From assembly GCF_000737325.1 (NCBI RefSeq), contig NZ_CP011125.1, forward strand, positions 6,820,001 to 6,884,000: a stretch of 64,000 nt of DNA, read 5' to 3'. Shown here piece after piece: positions 34,127 through 42,916 of this stretch; within the stretch, counting starts at the first letter, position 1, and every line of letters starts with the position of its first letter. Below the pieces are notes generated by a model that searched no databases, was not told where the DNA came from, and was given only the letters and a program-made list of their open reading frames with translations. This stretch comes from Sandaracinus amylolyticus. GTDB taxonomy: Bacteria; Myxococcota_A; Polyangia; Polyangiales; Sandaracinaceae. A program made the position numbers and the translations under genes.

Positions 34127-35389
34127 TCACGCGGACGCGTGGACGCCGGTCGTGGGCCGCGCCGGGAGCTCGACGGTGAACGTCGAGCCTCGACCGATGG
34201 CGCTCTCCACGCGGACGGTCCCGCCGTGCGCCTCCGCGAGCCGGCGCACGATGTACAAGCCGAGCCCGAGGCCCGCGTAGTGGCGCGAGCTCTCGGCGCG
34301 CGCGAAGCGATCGAAGATGCGCCCGATGTGATCGGCGCCGATGCCGATGCCGCGGTCGCGCACGAGGATCCGCGCGACGTCGCCGTCCAGCTCGACGATC
34401 ACGTCGACGGGCTTGTGATCGCCGAATTTCACCGCGTTCGCGACGAGGTTCGTGACGATCTGCTCGATGCGCATCCGGTCCCATCGCCCTCGCGCCGAGC
34501 CGCGGACCTCGAGCTGAAGCGGCACGCCGGCGCGCGCCGACTCCTCGCGGTGCGCTTCGACGACCTCTCGCGCGACCTCCGCGAGGTCGACGTCGGTGAG
34601 CGAGAGCGCGAGCTTGCCCCCCTCGATGCGCGTGACCTCGAGCAGCTCCGCGACGAGGCGCGCGAGCCTGCGGATCTGGCGCTGCGCGAGCTCGAGCGAG
34701 CGGACGGCGTGGGTGGGCTCGAAGCGACCGGCGCGCGCCGAGAGCAGCAGCGACTGGATCGACGCCAGGAGCGGCGTGAGCGGCGTGTTGAGCTCGTGCG
34801 ACGCGAGCATGAGGAACTCGTCGCGCATCCGAACGGCATCGGAGAGCGCCGCCCTCTCGCGACGCTCCGACTCGAGCTGCACCGCCGCGAGCTGGAGCTC
34901 GTGGTTCCTCGCCTCCGCGCGCGCGAGACGCTCGCCCTGCCGCCGGATCAGCTCGCGCTGCTGATGGAGCTCGACGAACGCGGCGACCTTCGCGCGGAGC
35001 ACGAGCGGGTCGAGCGGCTTGAGCATGTAGTCGATCGCGCCGGCCTCGTAGCCGCGGTACGCGCTCGCGAGGTCGATCGCGTCTGCGCTGAGGAACACGA
35101 TCGGCGTGAAGCGCGTGCGCGCGCGCCGTCGCATGAGGTGCGCGACCTCGAAGCCGTCCATGCCGGGCATGCGCACGTCGAGGAGCACGAGCGCGAACGT
35201 GTCGTCCTGGAGGAGGTGCCGGAGCGCCTCCTCGCCCGAGCGCGCCTCGACGAGCCGATAGTCGGGCGCGGCGAGGCTCGCGCGCACCGCGAGGAGGTTC
35301 TCCTCGCGATCGTCGACGACGAGGATCCGCGCCGGCGGCAGAGACTCCTGCTCGGCCTCGCTGGCCGCGTGCTGCTCGCGGTAGGGCAT
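34127..35389 (-). CDS. Receiver-histidine kinase hybrid, cytoplasmic
   Basis: 420 residues, no membrane span. The receiver domain spans about 20-140 with phospho-acceptor D71 (LLDVRMPG) and conserved K124. A coiled coil follows at about 140-190. HisKA has H198 in ASHELNTPL. HATPase has the N box (NLVANAVKFGD), the D/G1 box (VRDRGIGIG) and G2 (GLGLGLYIV). The receiver-first order is typical of kinases activated by an upstream phosphorelay partner. No partner is adjacent. The start has a strong ribosome site (GGAGGCGC) that overlaps the stop region of the small upstream gene. Confidence 0.93.
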   Translation of the reverse strand: MPYREQHAASEAEQESLPPARILVVDDREENLLAVRASLAAPDYRLVEARSGEEALRHLLQDDTFALVLLDVRMPGMDGFEVAHLMRRRARTRFTPIVFLSADAIDLASAYRGYEAGAIDYMLKPLDPLVLRAKVAAFVELHQQRELIRRQGERLARAEARNHELQLAAVQLESERRERAALSDAVRMRDEFLMLASHELNTPLTPLLASIQSLLLSARAGRFEPTHAVRSLELAQRQIRRLARLVAELLEVTRIEGGKLALSLTDVDLAEVAREVVEAHREESARAGVPLQLEVRGSARGRWDRMRIEQIVTNLVANAVKFGDHKPVDVIVELDGDVARILVRDRGIGIGADHIGRIFDRFARAESSRHYAGLGLGLYIVRRLAEAHGGTVRVESAIGRGSTFTVELPARPTTGVHASA

Positions 35390-35397
35390 GCGCCTCC

Positions 35398-35787
35398 TCA
35401 GACGGCTTGCGCGGCGATGACGGCCACGTCGGCGGGCTTCGTGAGTGAGTCGGAGCTCGCGCGCCGCGCTCGATCGGCGCGCTCGTCGAGGGCGGTTGCC
35501 TCACCGGCCCACGCGCCTGTGGCGCGCTCGACGCGCGCGCGCTGCGAGGCAGCCCCGTCGCGCAGCGCACGCGCGAGGCTCGCGCGCGCCGGGATCCTGC
35601 GTTCTCCGCGCGTCGTCGGATGCGCCGGGACGCGAGCGCGGCCCACGAGCGCGAGCAGCGCGCGCCAGCACACCGCGAGATCGGGGCTCCCGACGACGGC
35701 GCGGCGGGGTCCTGCTCCGGCCGTCATCGCCGACGGCGGCTCCGTGTGCGTCGATGCCGAGCCCATGGCAACCGTCGCAACAAGCAC
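35398..35787 (-). CDS. Small Ala/Arg-rich hypothetical protein
   Basis: 129 residues, ATG 35787, ending 8 bases before the histidine kinase start. The kinase's ribosome site begins at this stop codon, which supports translation of the frame. The sequence has a short hydrophobic patch (AVCWRALLALVGRA) and otherwise low-complexity Ala/Arg composition; no family recognised. Composition is close to that of non-coding shadow frames here, so the call is only moderately supported. Confidence 0.4.
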   Translation of the reverse strand: MLVATVAMGSASTHTEPPSAMTAGAGPRRAVVGSPDLAVCWRALLALVGRARVPAHPTTRGERRIPARASLARALRDGAASQRARVERATGAWAGEATALDERADRARRASSDSLTKPADVAVIAAQAV

Positions 35788-35834
35788 CGTCCGTGCCCCC
35801 GGCGGTTGCCGAGTGCCACGGTGGCGGCTGGCCT

Positions 35835-36620
35835 CTATCGCTTCGTGAGCTCGACCAGCAGCGCGCCCGCGCCGCCTTGCGCTTGCGGCGCGGTGCAGAA
35901 CGCGATCACGAGCGGTGCAGCGCCGCCCTCGGTGAGCGCGCCGACGACGACGTCCGCGAGGACGCCGTTGCCGTCGTCGCTGTGCAGTCCCTTGCCGTGC
36001 ACGATGAGCACGCGACGGAGCCCGTGACGCTGCGCATCGCGCACGAACTTCGTGACCCGATCGCCCGCGATCGCGGCGCGGATGCCGTGGAGATCGAGCG
36101 TCGCCTCGGAGCCGACGGTCGCGCGATAGAGCGCGTCGATGAGCGAGGGCTTCGCGTCGCGACGGATGCCCTCGATCCAGCCTTCTTCGCGGTGCACGTC
36201 GAAGTGCACGCCGCCGGCGACGAGCGACGCGAGCCGCGCGCGCGCGGCGGCGTCGCGGTTGCGCTCCTCGGGCTTCGGCGGGCTCGGCGGCGCGGCGACG
36301 GCGCCGAGACGACGCGGTCCACGACCGGCCATCGGACGCACGCCGGCGAGCGCGTCGAGGTACGCGATCCGATCGTCGCCGCGCAACGTCTCGGAAGGAC
36401 GGCCCTCGAGATCGCGCGCGGGCGTCGTCGTGATCGGCGCGGCGGGGCGCGGCGGAGGAGGCGGCGGCTCGGGCTTCTTGGGCTCGGGCTTCTTCTTCGC
36501 CTCGGGCTTCGCGAGCTCCACGCCCTTCAGCAGATCGCGCATCGAGGTGCCCACGGGCGGAGGCGCCGGGGCCTTCGGCTCGGGCTCGAACTCGGAGACG
36601 CGCTTCTTCTTCCTCGCCAT
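35835..36620 (-). CDS. Smr-domain protein
   Basis: 261 residues from ATG 36620. The N-terminus (1-130) is Lys/Pro-rich and probably disordered (KPEAKKKPEPKKPEP, PPPPPPRPAAP). The C-terminus (about 165-258) is the Smr domain: TLDLHG, then RVTKFVRDAQRHGLRRVLIVHGKG and VIAFCTAPQAQGGAGALLVEL. Smr domains cleave or bind nucleic acids; stand-alone versions in bacteria act on mRNA at collided ribosomes or on DNA. It is preceded by 26 bases from a hypothetical exported membrane protein gene and is probably co-transcribed with it. Confidence 0.88.
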   Translation of the reverse strand: MARKKKRVSEFEPEPKAPAPPPVGTSMRDLLKGVELAKPEAKKKPEPKKPEPPPPPPRPAAPITTTPARDLEGRPSETLRGDDRIAYLDALAGVRPMAGRGPRRLGAVAAPPSPPKPEERNRDAAARARLASLVAGGVHFDVHREEGWIEGIRRDAKPSLIDALYRATVGSEATLDLHGIRAAIAGDRVTKFVRDAQRHGLRRVLIVHGKGLHSDDGNGVLADVVVGALTEGGAAPLVIAFCTAPQAQGGAGALLVELTKR

Positions 36621-36646
36621 CGCCAGGGCAGTATATCGGCGCCGAG

Positions 36647-37270
36647 TCAGTCCGCCTCGAGCGCGAGGAGCTCGTCCCCGCGCTCCATCGAGCGGATCCA
36701 CACGGTGAGATCGAACGCGAGCAGACCGACGCCCTGCGCGGCCATCGCGACGCCGTAGCCTTCGAGCGCGGGCTCGCGCGTGTCGAGCAGGTTCGCGATC
36801 ACCGCGAGCAGGACCCCGGTCGCGACGTAGAACACGTCGAGCCCCGCGTTCACCGCGAGCACCGTCGCGCTCGCGTACTGATCGCGCGCCAGCGCGCGGG
36901 TGCGCGCCTCGCGCGTCGCGCCGCGCAGGAGGCGATCGTCGTCGATGCTCCGCGCGAGGCCACCGCCGAGATCGAGCATGCCGAGCGAGAACGCCGCGTT
37001 CACCGCGCCCCACCCCGCCGTCCCGAGGCCCGCGCCGAGCCACCACGGATCGTCGTGACCGACACCGGCCGCGACACCGCCGAGCACCACGCTCGCGAGC
37101 CCGAACGTGAGCAGCACGAGGCCCTCGTCGATGCGCTCGCCGCGGTGGGAGAGACGCAGCGTCGCGAGCCGCTCGACCGCGAGGTCCTCGCGCGCGAGCG
37201 TCTGCGCCGAAGCGGCGCCTGGAACCGACACGACGAGCAGCGCGGCGAGCGCGAGCGTGTGGGTCGTCAT
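36647..37270 (-). CDS. Exported small membrane protein, unknown
   Basis: 207 residues from ATG 37270, with a cleavable signal (about 1-23, AASAQ). Hydrophobic segments lie at about 50-70, 78-100 and 140-160, with a C-terminal VGLLAFDLTVWIRSME. The layout resembles the protein at 22857. No domain recognised. It is divergent from the transketolase genes across an 81-base gap that contains an AT-rich patch (GCATACCTTTCC) and an inverted repeat of CCCGCGG near 37323-37339, either of which could be part of the promoter region. Confidence 0.7.
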   Translation of the reverse strand: MTTHTLALAALLVVSVPGAASAQTLAREDLAVERLATLRLSHRGERIDEGLVLLTFGLASVVLGGVAAGVGHDDPWWLGAGLGTAGWGAVNAAFSLGMLDLGGGLARSIDDDRLLRGATREARTRALARDQYASATVLAVNAGLDVFYVATGVLLAVIANLLDTREPALEGYGVAMAAQGVGLLAFDLTVWIRSMERGDELLALEAD

Positions 37271-37351
37271 GGTCGCGCGAGCATACCTTTCCGATCGCAA
37301 AATCGCGTGCTAAGAGGCGCGCGCCCGCGGTCCCGCGGGTGCGGAGGACCG

Positions 37352-38194
37352 ATGGATCGGCAGGCCACGATCGCGACGCTCGCAGCCACTTGCACGCGCC
37401 TGCGGCGCGACATCCTCGAGATGATCACCCACGCAGGCAGCGGCCATCCGGGCGGCTCGCTCTCGGCCGTGGACCTGATCGAGACGCTCTACTCGAAGCA
37501 CCTGCGGCAGGGCGCGCAGCGCGCGAACGACCCGGCGCGTGATCGCTTCGTGCTGAGCAAGGGGCACGGCGTGCCCGCGCTCTACGCGGTGCTCGCGCAC
37601 CACGGCTACTTCTCGCGCGACTTGCTGCCGACGCTGCGCAAGCTCGGCTCGCCGCTGCAGGGCCACCCGGTCGTCGGCACCGTGCCCGGCATCGAGGCGT
37701 GCACCGGCTCGCTCGGTCAGGGCCTCTCGGTCGCGGTGGGCATGGCGCTCGGCGCGCGCCTCGACGGAAACGGCGCGCGCATCTGGTGCATGATGGGCGA
37801 CGGCGAGATCCAGGAGGGCCAGGTCTGGGAGGCGATGATGAGCGCCTCGAAGTACCGGCTCGACAACCTCGTCGCGATCGTCGACTCGAACAAGGCGCAG
37901 ATCGACGGCCTCGTGAAGGACGTCATGCCGCTCGAGTCGATCGAGGAGAAGGCGCGCTCGTTCGGCTGGCTGACGACGCGCATCGACGGGCACCACTACG
38001 GGCACATCCTCGACGCGTACGAGTGGGCCGAGAAGCCCGAGGGCGCGCCGAAGCTGATCGTGGCCGACACGATCAAGGGCAAGGGCGTGTCCTTCATGGA
38101 GAGCGAGCTCGTGAAGTGGCACGGCGTCGCGACGAACAAGGAACAGCTGGAGAAGGCTCTCGCGGAGCTCGATCCGGAGGTGCTGGGATCATGA
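37352..38194 (+). CDS. Transketolase, N-terminal (TPP-binding) subunit
   Basis: 280 residues. It is a split transketolase half: HAGSGHPGGSLSAVD, the GHGVPALYAVLA region, GSLGQGLSVAVGMAL, and the thiamine-diphosphate/Mg motif GDGEIQEGQVWEAMMSASKY...DSNK. It moves two-carbon units between sugar phosphates in the pentose-phosphate pathway together with the next gene. The ATG of the partner overlaps its stop (ATGA). The ribosome site (GGAGG) is 5 bases upstream. Split forms are common outside Enterobacteria. Confidence 0.93.
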   Translation: MDRQATIATLAATCTRLRRDILEMITHAGSGHPGGSLSAVDLIETLYSKHLRQGAQRANDPARDRFVLSKGHGVPALYAVLAHHGYFSRDLLPTLRKLGSPLQGHPVVGTVPGIEACTGSLGQGLSVAVGMALGARLDGNGARIWCMMGDGEIQEGQVWEAMMSASKYRLDNLVAIVDSNKAQIDGLVKDVMPLESIEEKARSFGWLTTRIDGHHYGHILDAYEWAEKPEGAPKLIVADTIKGKGVSFMESELVKWHGVATNKEQLEKALAELDPEVLGS

Positions 38195-39150
38195 GCGAGC
38201 AGAAGGCAGTCGCGTCGAAGCCCAAGGCGTCCCGTCAGGCGTTCGGCGAGGTGCTCGCCGAGCTCGGCGCGAAGCACACGGATCTCGTGGTGCTCGACGC
38301 GGATCTCGCGAAGAGCACGAAGAGCGAGCTCTTCGCGAAGAAGTTCCCCGAGCGCTTCTTCGAGATGGGCATCGCCGAGCAGAACATGGTCGGCGTCGCG
38401 GCGGGCCTCGGGCTCGCCGGCAAGAACGCGTTCTGCTGCTCGTTCGCGTGCTTCGTCGCGGGGCGCTTCGAGACGATCAAGATCTCGGTCGCGTACTCGG
38501 GCGGCAACGTGAAGATCGTCGGCACCCACGCGGGCGTCGGCATCGGTCCCGACGGCTACTCGCAGATGGGCCTCGAGGATCTCGCGCTGATGCGCACGCT
38601 GCCGACGATGGAGGTCTATCAGCCGGCGGACGAGCTCGAGACGCGGCAGATCGTCGAGTACCTCGCGACGCATCGCGGCGCGGCGTACCTGCGCCTCACG
38701 CGCCAGGACCTCACGCCGGTGCACGGCCCCGGGTACGAGTTCGCGCCCGGCAAGCTCGACGTGCTCGCGGAGGGCAAGGACGTCGCGATCCTCGCGACCG
38801 GTGGCCCGACCTTCCACGCGGTCGACGCGCGCAAGCAGCTCGCGGCGGCGGGCATCGACGCGGCCGTGATCAACGTGCCGAGCATCAAGCCCTTCGATCG
38901 CGAGGGCATCGCGGCATGGGCGAAGAAGGTCCCGCTCTTCGTGAGCGTCGAGGACCACAACGTGCTCGGCGGCATGGGCGGCGCGGTGGCCGAGGTGCTC
39001 GCGGAGGTCGCGGGAGCGCGCGCGCGGCTACACCGCCACGGCATCCCCGACGTGTTCGGCGAGAGCGGCGAGCCCGAGGATCTCTATCGCAAGTTCAAGC
39101 TCGACGCGGACGGCATCGTCGCCGTCGTGCGCGAGCGGCTCGGTCGCTGA
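38191..39150 (+). CDS. Transketolase, C-terminal (pyrimidine-binding) subunit
   Basis: 319 residues. The Pyr domain holds VLDADLAKSTKSELF and the catalytic-Glu motif FFEMGIAEQNMVGVAAGLGLAG, with THAGVGIGPDGYSQMGLEDLALMR following. The C-terminal transketolase domain covers about 195-315. It pairs with the upstream subunit to form an active alpha2beta2 enzyme. The short N-terminal extension (AVASKPKASRQAFG) is slightly basic. It ends 6 bases from the convergent anti-sigma gene. Confidence 0.93.
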   Translation: MSEQKAVASKPKASRQAFGEVLAELGAKHTDLVVLDADLAKSTKSELFAKKFPERFFEMGIAEQNMVGVAAGLGLAGKNAFCCSFACFVAGRFETIKISVAYSGGNVKIVGTHAGVGIGPDGYSQMGLEDLALMRTLPTMEVYQPADELETRQIVEYLATHRGAAYLRLTRQDLTPVHGPGYEFAPGKLDVLAEGKDVAILATGGPTFHAVDARKQLAAAGIDAAVINVPSIKPFDREGIAAWAKKVPLFVSVEDHNVLGGMGGAVAEVLAEVAGARARLHRHGIPDVFGESGEPEDLYRKFKLDADGIVAVVRERLGR

Positions 39151-39156
39151 GCGGGT

Positions 39157-39921
39157 TCAGCGTGCCCGCGTGACGAGCGCGGGCACGCGCGCGATCGCGG
39201 CGCCGATCAGCGCCGCCGCGATCACGCCGCCGACGTGGACGCCGAGCAGGTGATCGAGCTGGCGCCCGGGGCACACCGCGCGCAACACGAGCTGCCCGGC
39301 GAGCGCGCCCGAGGCCGCGACGGTCGCCATCCCCAGCGGTGTGATCGCGACGCGCGCGCGCCACGCGACGAGCGCGATCGCGGCGAGCGGCACGACCGCG
39401 GCGATCAGCTCGAGCACGGCGCACGCGGGACCATGATGCTCGCCGCTCCCGTCGACGTCGGCGAGACCGAGCACGACCGACGTGCCGACGCCGAGCGCGA
39501 GCGCGAACGCCGCGTCGCGCGTCGTGTTGCGCACCAGCGCGGCCGCGCCCCGGCCCGCGACGACGACGATCACGCCCAGCGCGAGCGTCCACGCGACGTC
39601 GCGCACCCGCGGCATCAGGACCGCGAGCAGGACGAAGGTCGCCATCGCGGCCGCGGGCAACGTGAGGGCGCGCGGCCACGACAGGTGCGCGCGCTCGAGC
39701 TGCGCGAGGATCGCCGCCTTCGCGCGCGAGAGCGCGAGCGGTGAGGGACCGGGCGGCGGCGCGAGCGCGTCGAGCGAGGTCGCGAGCGCGCGCGCGTCGT
39801 CGAGCAACGTCGCGCAAGACGGGCACTCGCGCGCATGGCGCTCCGCCGCGAGCCGCTCGGGATCCCGCGCGTCGAGCATGACGAGACCGGCGACGAGATC
39901 GCGCTGCAGGTGCTCGCTCAT
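39157..39921 (-). CDS. Membrane-bound anti-sigma factor with zinc-finger motif
   Basis: 254 residues. The cytoplasmic N-terminus holds HARECPSC: H29-x3-C33-x2-C36, the Zn-binding anti-sigma (ZAS) signature. Six or so membrane spans follow from about residue 85 to the end (for example VAWTLALGVIVVVAGRG and GVHVGGVIAAALIGAAIA). Its ATG overlaps the sigma gene's stop by 4 bases, so the pair is made together. It should hold the ECF factor inactive until a membrane signal. The multi-span part is unusual; most ZAS proteins have one span. Confidence 0.88.
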   Translation of the reverse strand: MSEHLQRDLVAGLVMLDARDPERLAAERHARECPSCATLLDDARALATSLDALAPPPGPSPLALSRAKAAILAQLERAHLSWPRALTLPAAAMATFVLLAVLMPRVRDVAWTLALGVIVVVAGRGAAALVRNTTRDAAFALALGVGTSVVLGLADVDGSGEHHGPACAVLELIAAVVPLAAIALVAWRARVAITPLGMATVAASGALAGQLVLRAVCPGRQLDHLLGVHVGGVIAAALIGAAIARVPALVTRAR

Positions 39922-40511
39922 CGCTCCTCCGGTCGTTCGCGATCGTCGAGATCCGCCAGCGCGGTGCGCAGCGCGTCGTAGGCGCGGAACGCGCGCACCC
40001 GGACCGCGACCTCGGAGATCGACTTGCCCTCGACCTCGCGCAGCGCGATCGCGATCTCGCCGAAGCTCATCCCCTCGAAGCGGTGCAGCAGCACGACGAT
40101 GCGCTGTCCATCGGGGAGCGTGTCGATCGCGCGCCGGACGCGCTCCGCGGCTTCGTTCGCCTCGGGCCACGCGTCGGCGGCGCCCTCGACGGGCAGCGGC
40201 ATCGAGTCCAGCGCGTCGTCGCCGACCTCTTGGGTGCGATAGCGCCGGCGCAGCTCGTCGATGCGCACGCGCGCGGCGATCCCGAAGAGCCACGGCCGCA
40301 CCGGGAGATCGCTGCGGTACGTCGCGCGCGCCGCGTGGATCTTGAGGAACGTCGTCTGCACGAGATCGTCCGCGATCGCGCGGCTGCGGAACGTGCGCGA
40401 GAAGAGCGCGTGGACGCGCGCGGCGTAGCGCGTGAAGAGCACCTCGAACGCGCGCGCGTCGCCCGCGACGTACGCGCGCATCAGCTCTTCGTCGCTCGCG
40501 GTCGGGTCCAT
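39918..40511 (-). CDS. ECF-family RNA polymerase sigma factor
   Basis: 197 residues from ATG 40511. Sigma region 2 (about 10-80): LMRAYVAGDARAFEVLFTRYA, DDLVQTTFLKIHAARATY, RPWLFGIAARVRIDELRRR. Region 4 (about 130-185): LPDGQRIVVLLHRFEGMSFGEIAIAL and SISEVAVRVRAFRAYDALR. Two or three residues differ from the usual SEVAVRVRLHRAYKRLR consensus. It is directly linked to a membrane anti-sigma gene. Its own promoter cannot be located with certainty. Confidence 0.93.
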   Translation of the reverse strand: MDPTASDEELMRAYVAGDARAFEVLFTRYAARVHALFSRTFRSRAIADDLVQTTFLKIHAARATYRSDLPVRPWLFGIAARVRIDELRRRYRTQEVGDDALDSMPLPVEGAADAWPEANEAAERVRRAIDTLPDGQRIVVLLHRFEGMSFGEIAIALREVEGKSISEVAVRVRAFRAYDALRTALADLDDRERPEER

Positions 40512-40624
40512 CGCCGCCAAGGGCCGACGTACCACATCGGCCCCGGCGAGCGCAGCCGGGAGCCCATCGAGCGGAGATGCGTGCACTTCGATCGAGACGA
40601 TTCGCGCGCCGCGCCGGGATCGTT

Positions 40625-41371
40625 TCAGTCGATCTCTTCGCGGTCGATCGCGACGTACTCGCGACGCGCCGGCACCTGCACCACCTCGCACGTCGGCAGG
40701 ATCAGCGCGGTGAGCCGCCCGCCGAAGACACACCCGGTGTCGATGCCCCAGCACGCGACGTCCTCGCGCGGACGATCGACGCGCGGCTCGGCGAGGCCGT
40801 GCACGTGGTGACCGTAGATGACGCTCTCGGGACCGCTCCAGCGCGTCGCCCAGGGCACGCTGCCGGGAGGACGCTCGCGGGGATCGCCGGTGCTGACGAA
40901 CTTGCCGCGCTCGTCGACGTCCCGGATGCGCACGATCACGGGCGTCTTCTGCTCGGCGAGCGTGCGGCGCGGCTCGAACCCCGCGTGCACCACGAGCCAT
41001 CCGCCCGGCAGCCGCTTCCACGCGGGGAGCGCGCCGATCCAGCGCCAGTCGTCGCCCGAGAGCGCGAGGTGCTGCGCGAGGCGCTCCTCCGGCATCTCGC
41101 GCATCGGGTTGCGATACTCGGGCTCGCGCGTGCGCCGCTGCTCGTGCCGGCGATAGCGGAGGTGCTTCTCCTCGTGGTTGCCGAGCACGGCCTCGGCCCC
41201 GATCGCGCGCGCGCGACGCACCACGCCGACGGGATCGGGCCCGCGGTCGAGCATGTCTCCGGCGAGCACGAGCCGATCGCGCCCGGGACGGTGCTGCACC
41301 ACGCGGAGCAGCTCGTCGAGCTCGTCGAGACAGCCGTGCACGTCGCCGACGACGATGCAGCGCACGCTCAT
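40625..41371 (-). CDS. Metallophosphoesterase, Ser/Thr phosphatase or ApaH-like
   Basis: 248 residues. The calcineurin-type metal motifs are all present: GDVHGC near residue 9, GDMLDRG near 38 and GNHE near 64, plus VVHAGF and GHHVHG for the last His ligands. It may act as a protein phosphatase (PrpA/PP1-like) or as a diadenosine-tetraphosphatase relative; sequence alone does not decide. It overlaps the SpoU methyltransferase gene upstream by 4 bases. In a kinase-rich genome a protein phosphatase role is attractive, but that is inference. Confidence 0.85.
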   Translation of the reverse strand: MSVRCIVVGDVHGCLDELDELLRVVQHRPGRDRLVLAGDMLDRGPDPVGVVRRARAIGAEAVLGNHEEKHLRYRRHEQRRTREPEYRNPMREMPEERLAQHLALSGDDWRWIGALPAWKRLPGGWLVVHAGFEPRRTLAEQKTPVIVRIRDVDERGKFVSTGDPRERPPGSVPWATRWSGPESVIYGHHVHGLAEPRVDRPREDVACWGIDTGCVFGGRLTALILPTCEVVQVPARREYVAIDREEID

Positions 41372-42126
41372 CGCAAAGGACCTCGTGCCCTAGGTCTCGT
41401 GCTCGCCCACGACGCCAGCAAGACCCCCGCTGCGACGCTCACGTTGAGCGACTCGACCGCGCCGGTGCCCTCGATCACCACGCGATCCGTGCACGCGTCG
41501 AGCACCGCGTGGCGAAGCCCCTCGCCCTCGCTGCCCATCACCAGCACGACGCGCTCGGGCCAGCGCAGCTCGTGCAGCGGCTTCGCGCCGCGCACGTCGG
41601 CGCCGACCACCGCGAACCCGCGCGACGCGAGCTTCCGGAGCGCGTCGGGCAGCCGCTCGGTGCGCGCCATCGCGAGGTGCTCGGCGCCGCCCTGCGCCAC
41701 ACGAACCGCGGCCGGCGTGAGCGGCGCGCGATCGCTCGGTCCCTCGACGAGCAGCGCGCCCGCCCCGAAGAACGCGGCGCTGCGCACGATCGCGCCCACG
41801 TTGTGCGGGTTCGCGACGTCGTCGAGCGCGAGGATCGCGCGCGCGTCGCGCCACCCGATCAGCGCCTCGACGTCGAGCACGCGCCGAGGCCGCGCGGCGA
41901 GGCAGATCCCTTCGTGGTGCACCGAGCCCGCGATCTTCGCGAGATCCTCGTCGGTGCGCTCCTCGAACGCGATGCGCCGCGATGCAGCCTCGCGCAGCGC
42001 CGGCGCGAGCTCGCGACGCAGCGACGCGGCGTACGCGATGCGGATCACGTCGCCCATGCGCCCGGTGAGCACCGCGCGCGTGGCCGCGATGCCGTAGACC
42101 TTCTCGTGAGGGACGCGCGACGCCAT
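41368..42126 (-). CDS. SpoU/TrmH-family RNA 2'-O-methyltransferase
   Basis: 252 residues. The SPOUT knot motifs are ALDDVANPHNVGAIVRSAAFFG, VVLVMGSEGEGLRHAVLD and VESLNVSVAAGVLLASW. An N-terminal RNA-binding domain (about 1-95) precedes them (VYGIAATRAVLTGRMGDVIR), like the substrate-binding domain of RlmB/TrmH proteins. The target (tRNA or 23S rRNA) cannot be decided. It is divergent from an RluA-type pseudouridine synthase across 55 bases. So two RNA modifiers share a promoter region. Confidence 0.9.
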   Translation of the reverse strand: MASRVPHEKVYGIAATRAVLTGRMGDVIRIAYAASLRRELAPALREAASRRIAFEERTDEDLAKIAGSVHHEGICLAARPRRVLDVEALIGWRDARAILALDDVANPHNVGAIVRSAAFFGAGALLVEGPSDRAPLTPAAVRVAQGGAEHLAMARTERLPDALRKLASRGFAVVGADVRGAKPLHELRWPERVVLVMGSEGEGLRHAVLDACTDRVVIEGTGAVESLNVSVAAGVLLASWASTRPRARGPLR

Positions 42127-42181
42127 GGCGCGCCGGTCCTACATCGCGGGCGCAAATTGCGCTATCCGCATCGTGCGCCCA

Positions 42182-42916
42182 ATGACGCGAAGAGGTCGCA
42201 CCCCACCCCGACCGACGTCGCGCGCGCCCGCGCCGGCGCTCGATTTCGCGTCGTGGATCGTGTGGCGCGACGCGCACCTCGTCGCGGTCGACAAGCCCGC
42301 GGGGGTGCTCTCGCAGGGCGGAGAAGGCGGCGCGGGCGTCAACCTGGTCGATCTCGCGCGCGCGCACTTCGCGGCGACGAGCCCGCGAAGCGGCATCGGC
42401 GTGCTGCACCGGCTGGATCGCAACGTGTCGGGCGTCGTGCTGCTCGCGCTCGATCCCGAGGCCGCGCGCGGGCTCAGCGAGCAGCTCGCGAAGGGCGAGG
42501 TCGAGCGCGAGTACGTCGCGATCGTGCGCGGCACGCCGCCGGGCGAGACGTTCGTGGTCGACGCGCCGCTCGCGAAGGACGCGCGCACCAACGAGGTCCG
42601 CGTCGCCGACGACGGCAAGCCCGCGCGCACCGACGTGCAGGTCGTGTCGCGTTTCCGCGCACCGCTCGGCGCGTGCGCCGAGCTCGTCGTGCGCCCGATC
42701 ACCGGTCGTTCGCACCAGATCCGCGTGCACCTCGCGCACGTCGGGCTCCCGATCATCGGCGATCCGAAGTACGGCGTCGCGGCGCACGGCGTGCGCAGAC
42801 CCTTGCTCCACGCGCGCCGCATGCGCTTCGTGCACCCGATCACGCACGAGCCGATCGAGATCGTCGCGCCGCCCCCCTGGCGCGCCGACGCGCTGCGCGC
42901 GCTGCGACGCAGCTAG
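42182..42916 (+). CDS. RluA-family pseudouridine synthase
   Basis: 244 residues from ATG 42182; a longer start at 42125 would overlap the start of the divergent neighbour. The catalytic motif is HRLDRNVSG with D79, where the usual Thr of HRLDxxTSG is Val. VAVDKPAGVLSQGG, LVVRPITGRSHQIRVHLAHVGLPIIGDPKYG and a C-terminal LLHARRMRFVHP are typical. No S4 domain is seen at the N-terminus, only a basic Pro/Arg tail. The rRNA or tRNA target is unknown. Its TAG stop is shared with the stop of the convergent universal stress gene (CTAG). Confidence 0.9.
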   Translation: MTRRGRTPPRPTSRAPAPALDFASWIVWRDAHLVAVDKPAGVLSQGGEGGAGVNLVDLARAHFAATSPRSGIGVLHRLDRNVSGVVLLALDPEAARGLSEQLAKGEVEREYVAIVRGTPPGETFVVDAPLAKDARTNEVRVADDGKPARTDVQVVSRFRAPLGACAELVVRPITGRSHQIRVHLAHVGLPIIGDPKYGVAAHGVRRPLLHARRMRFVHPITHEPIEIVAPPPWRADALRALRRS

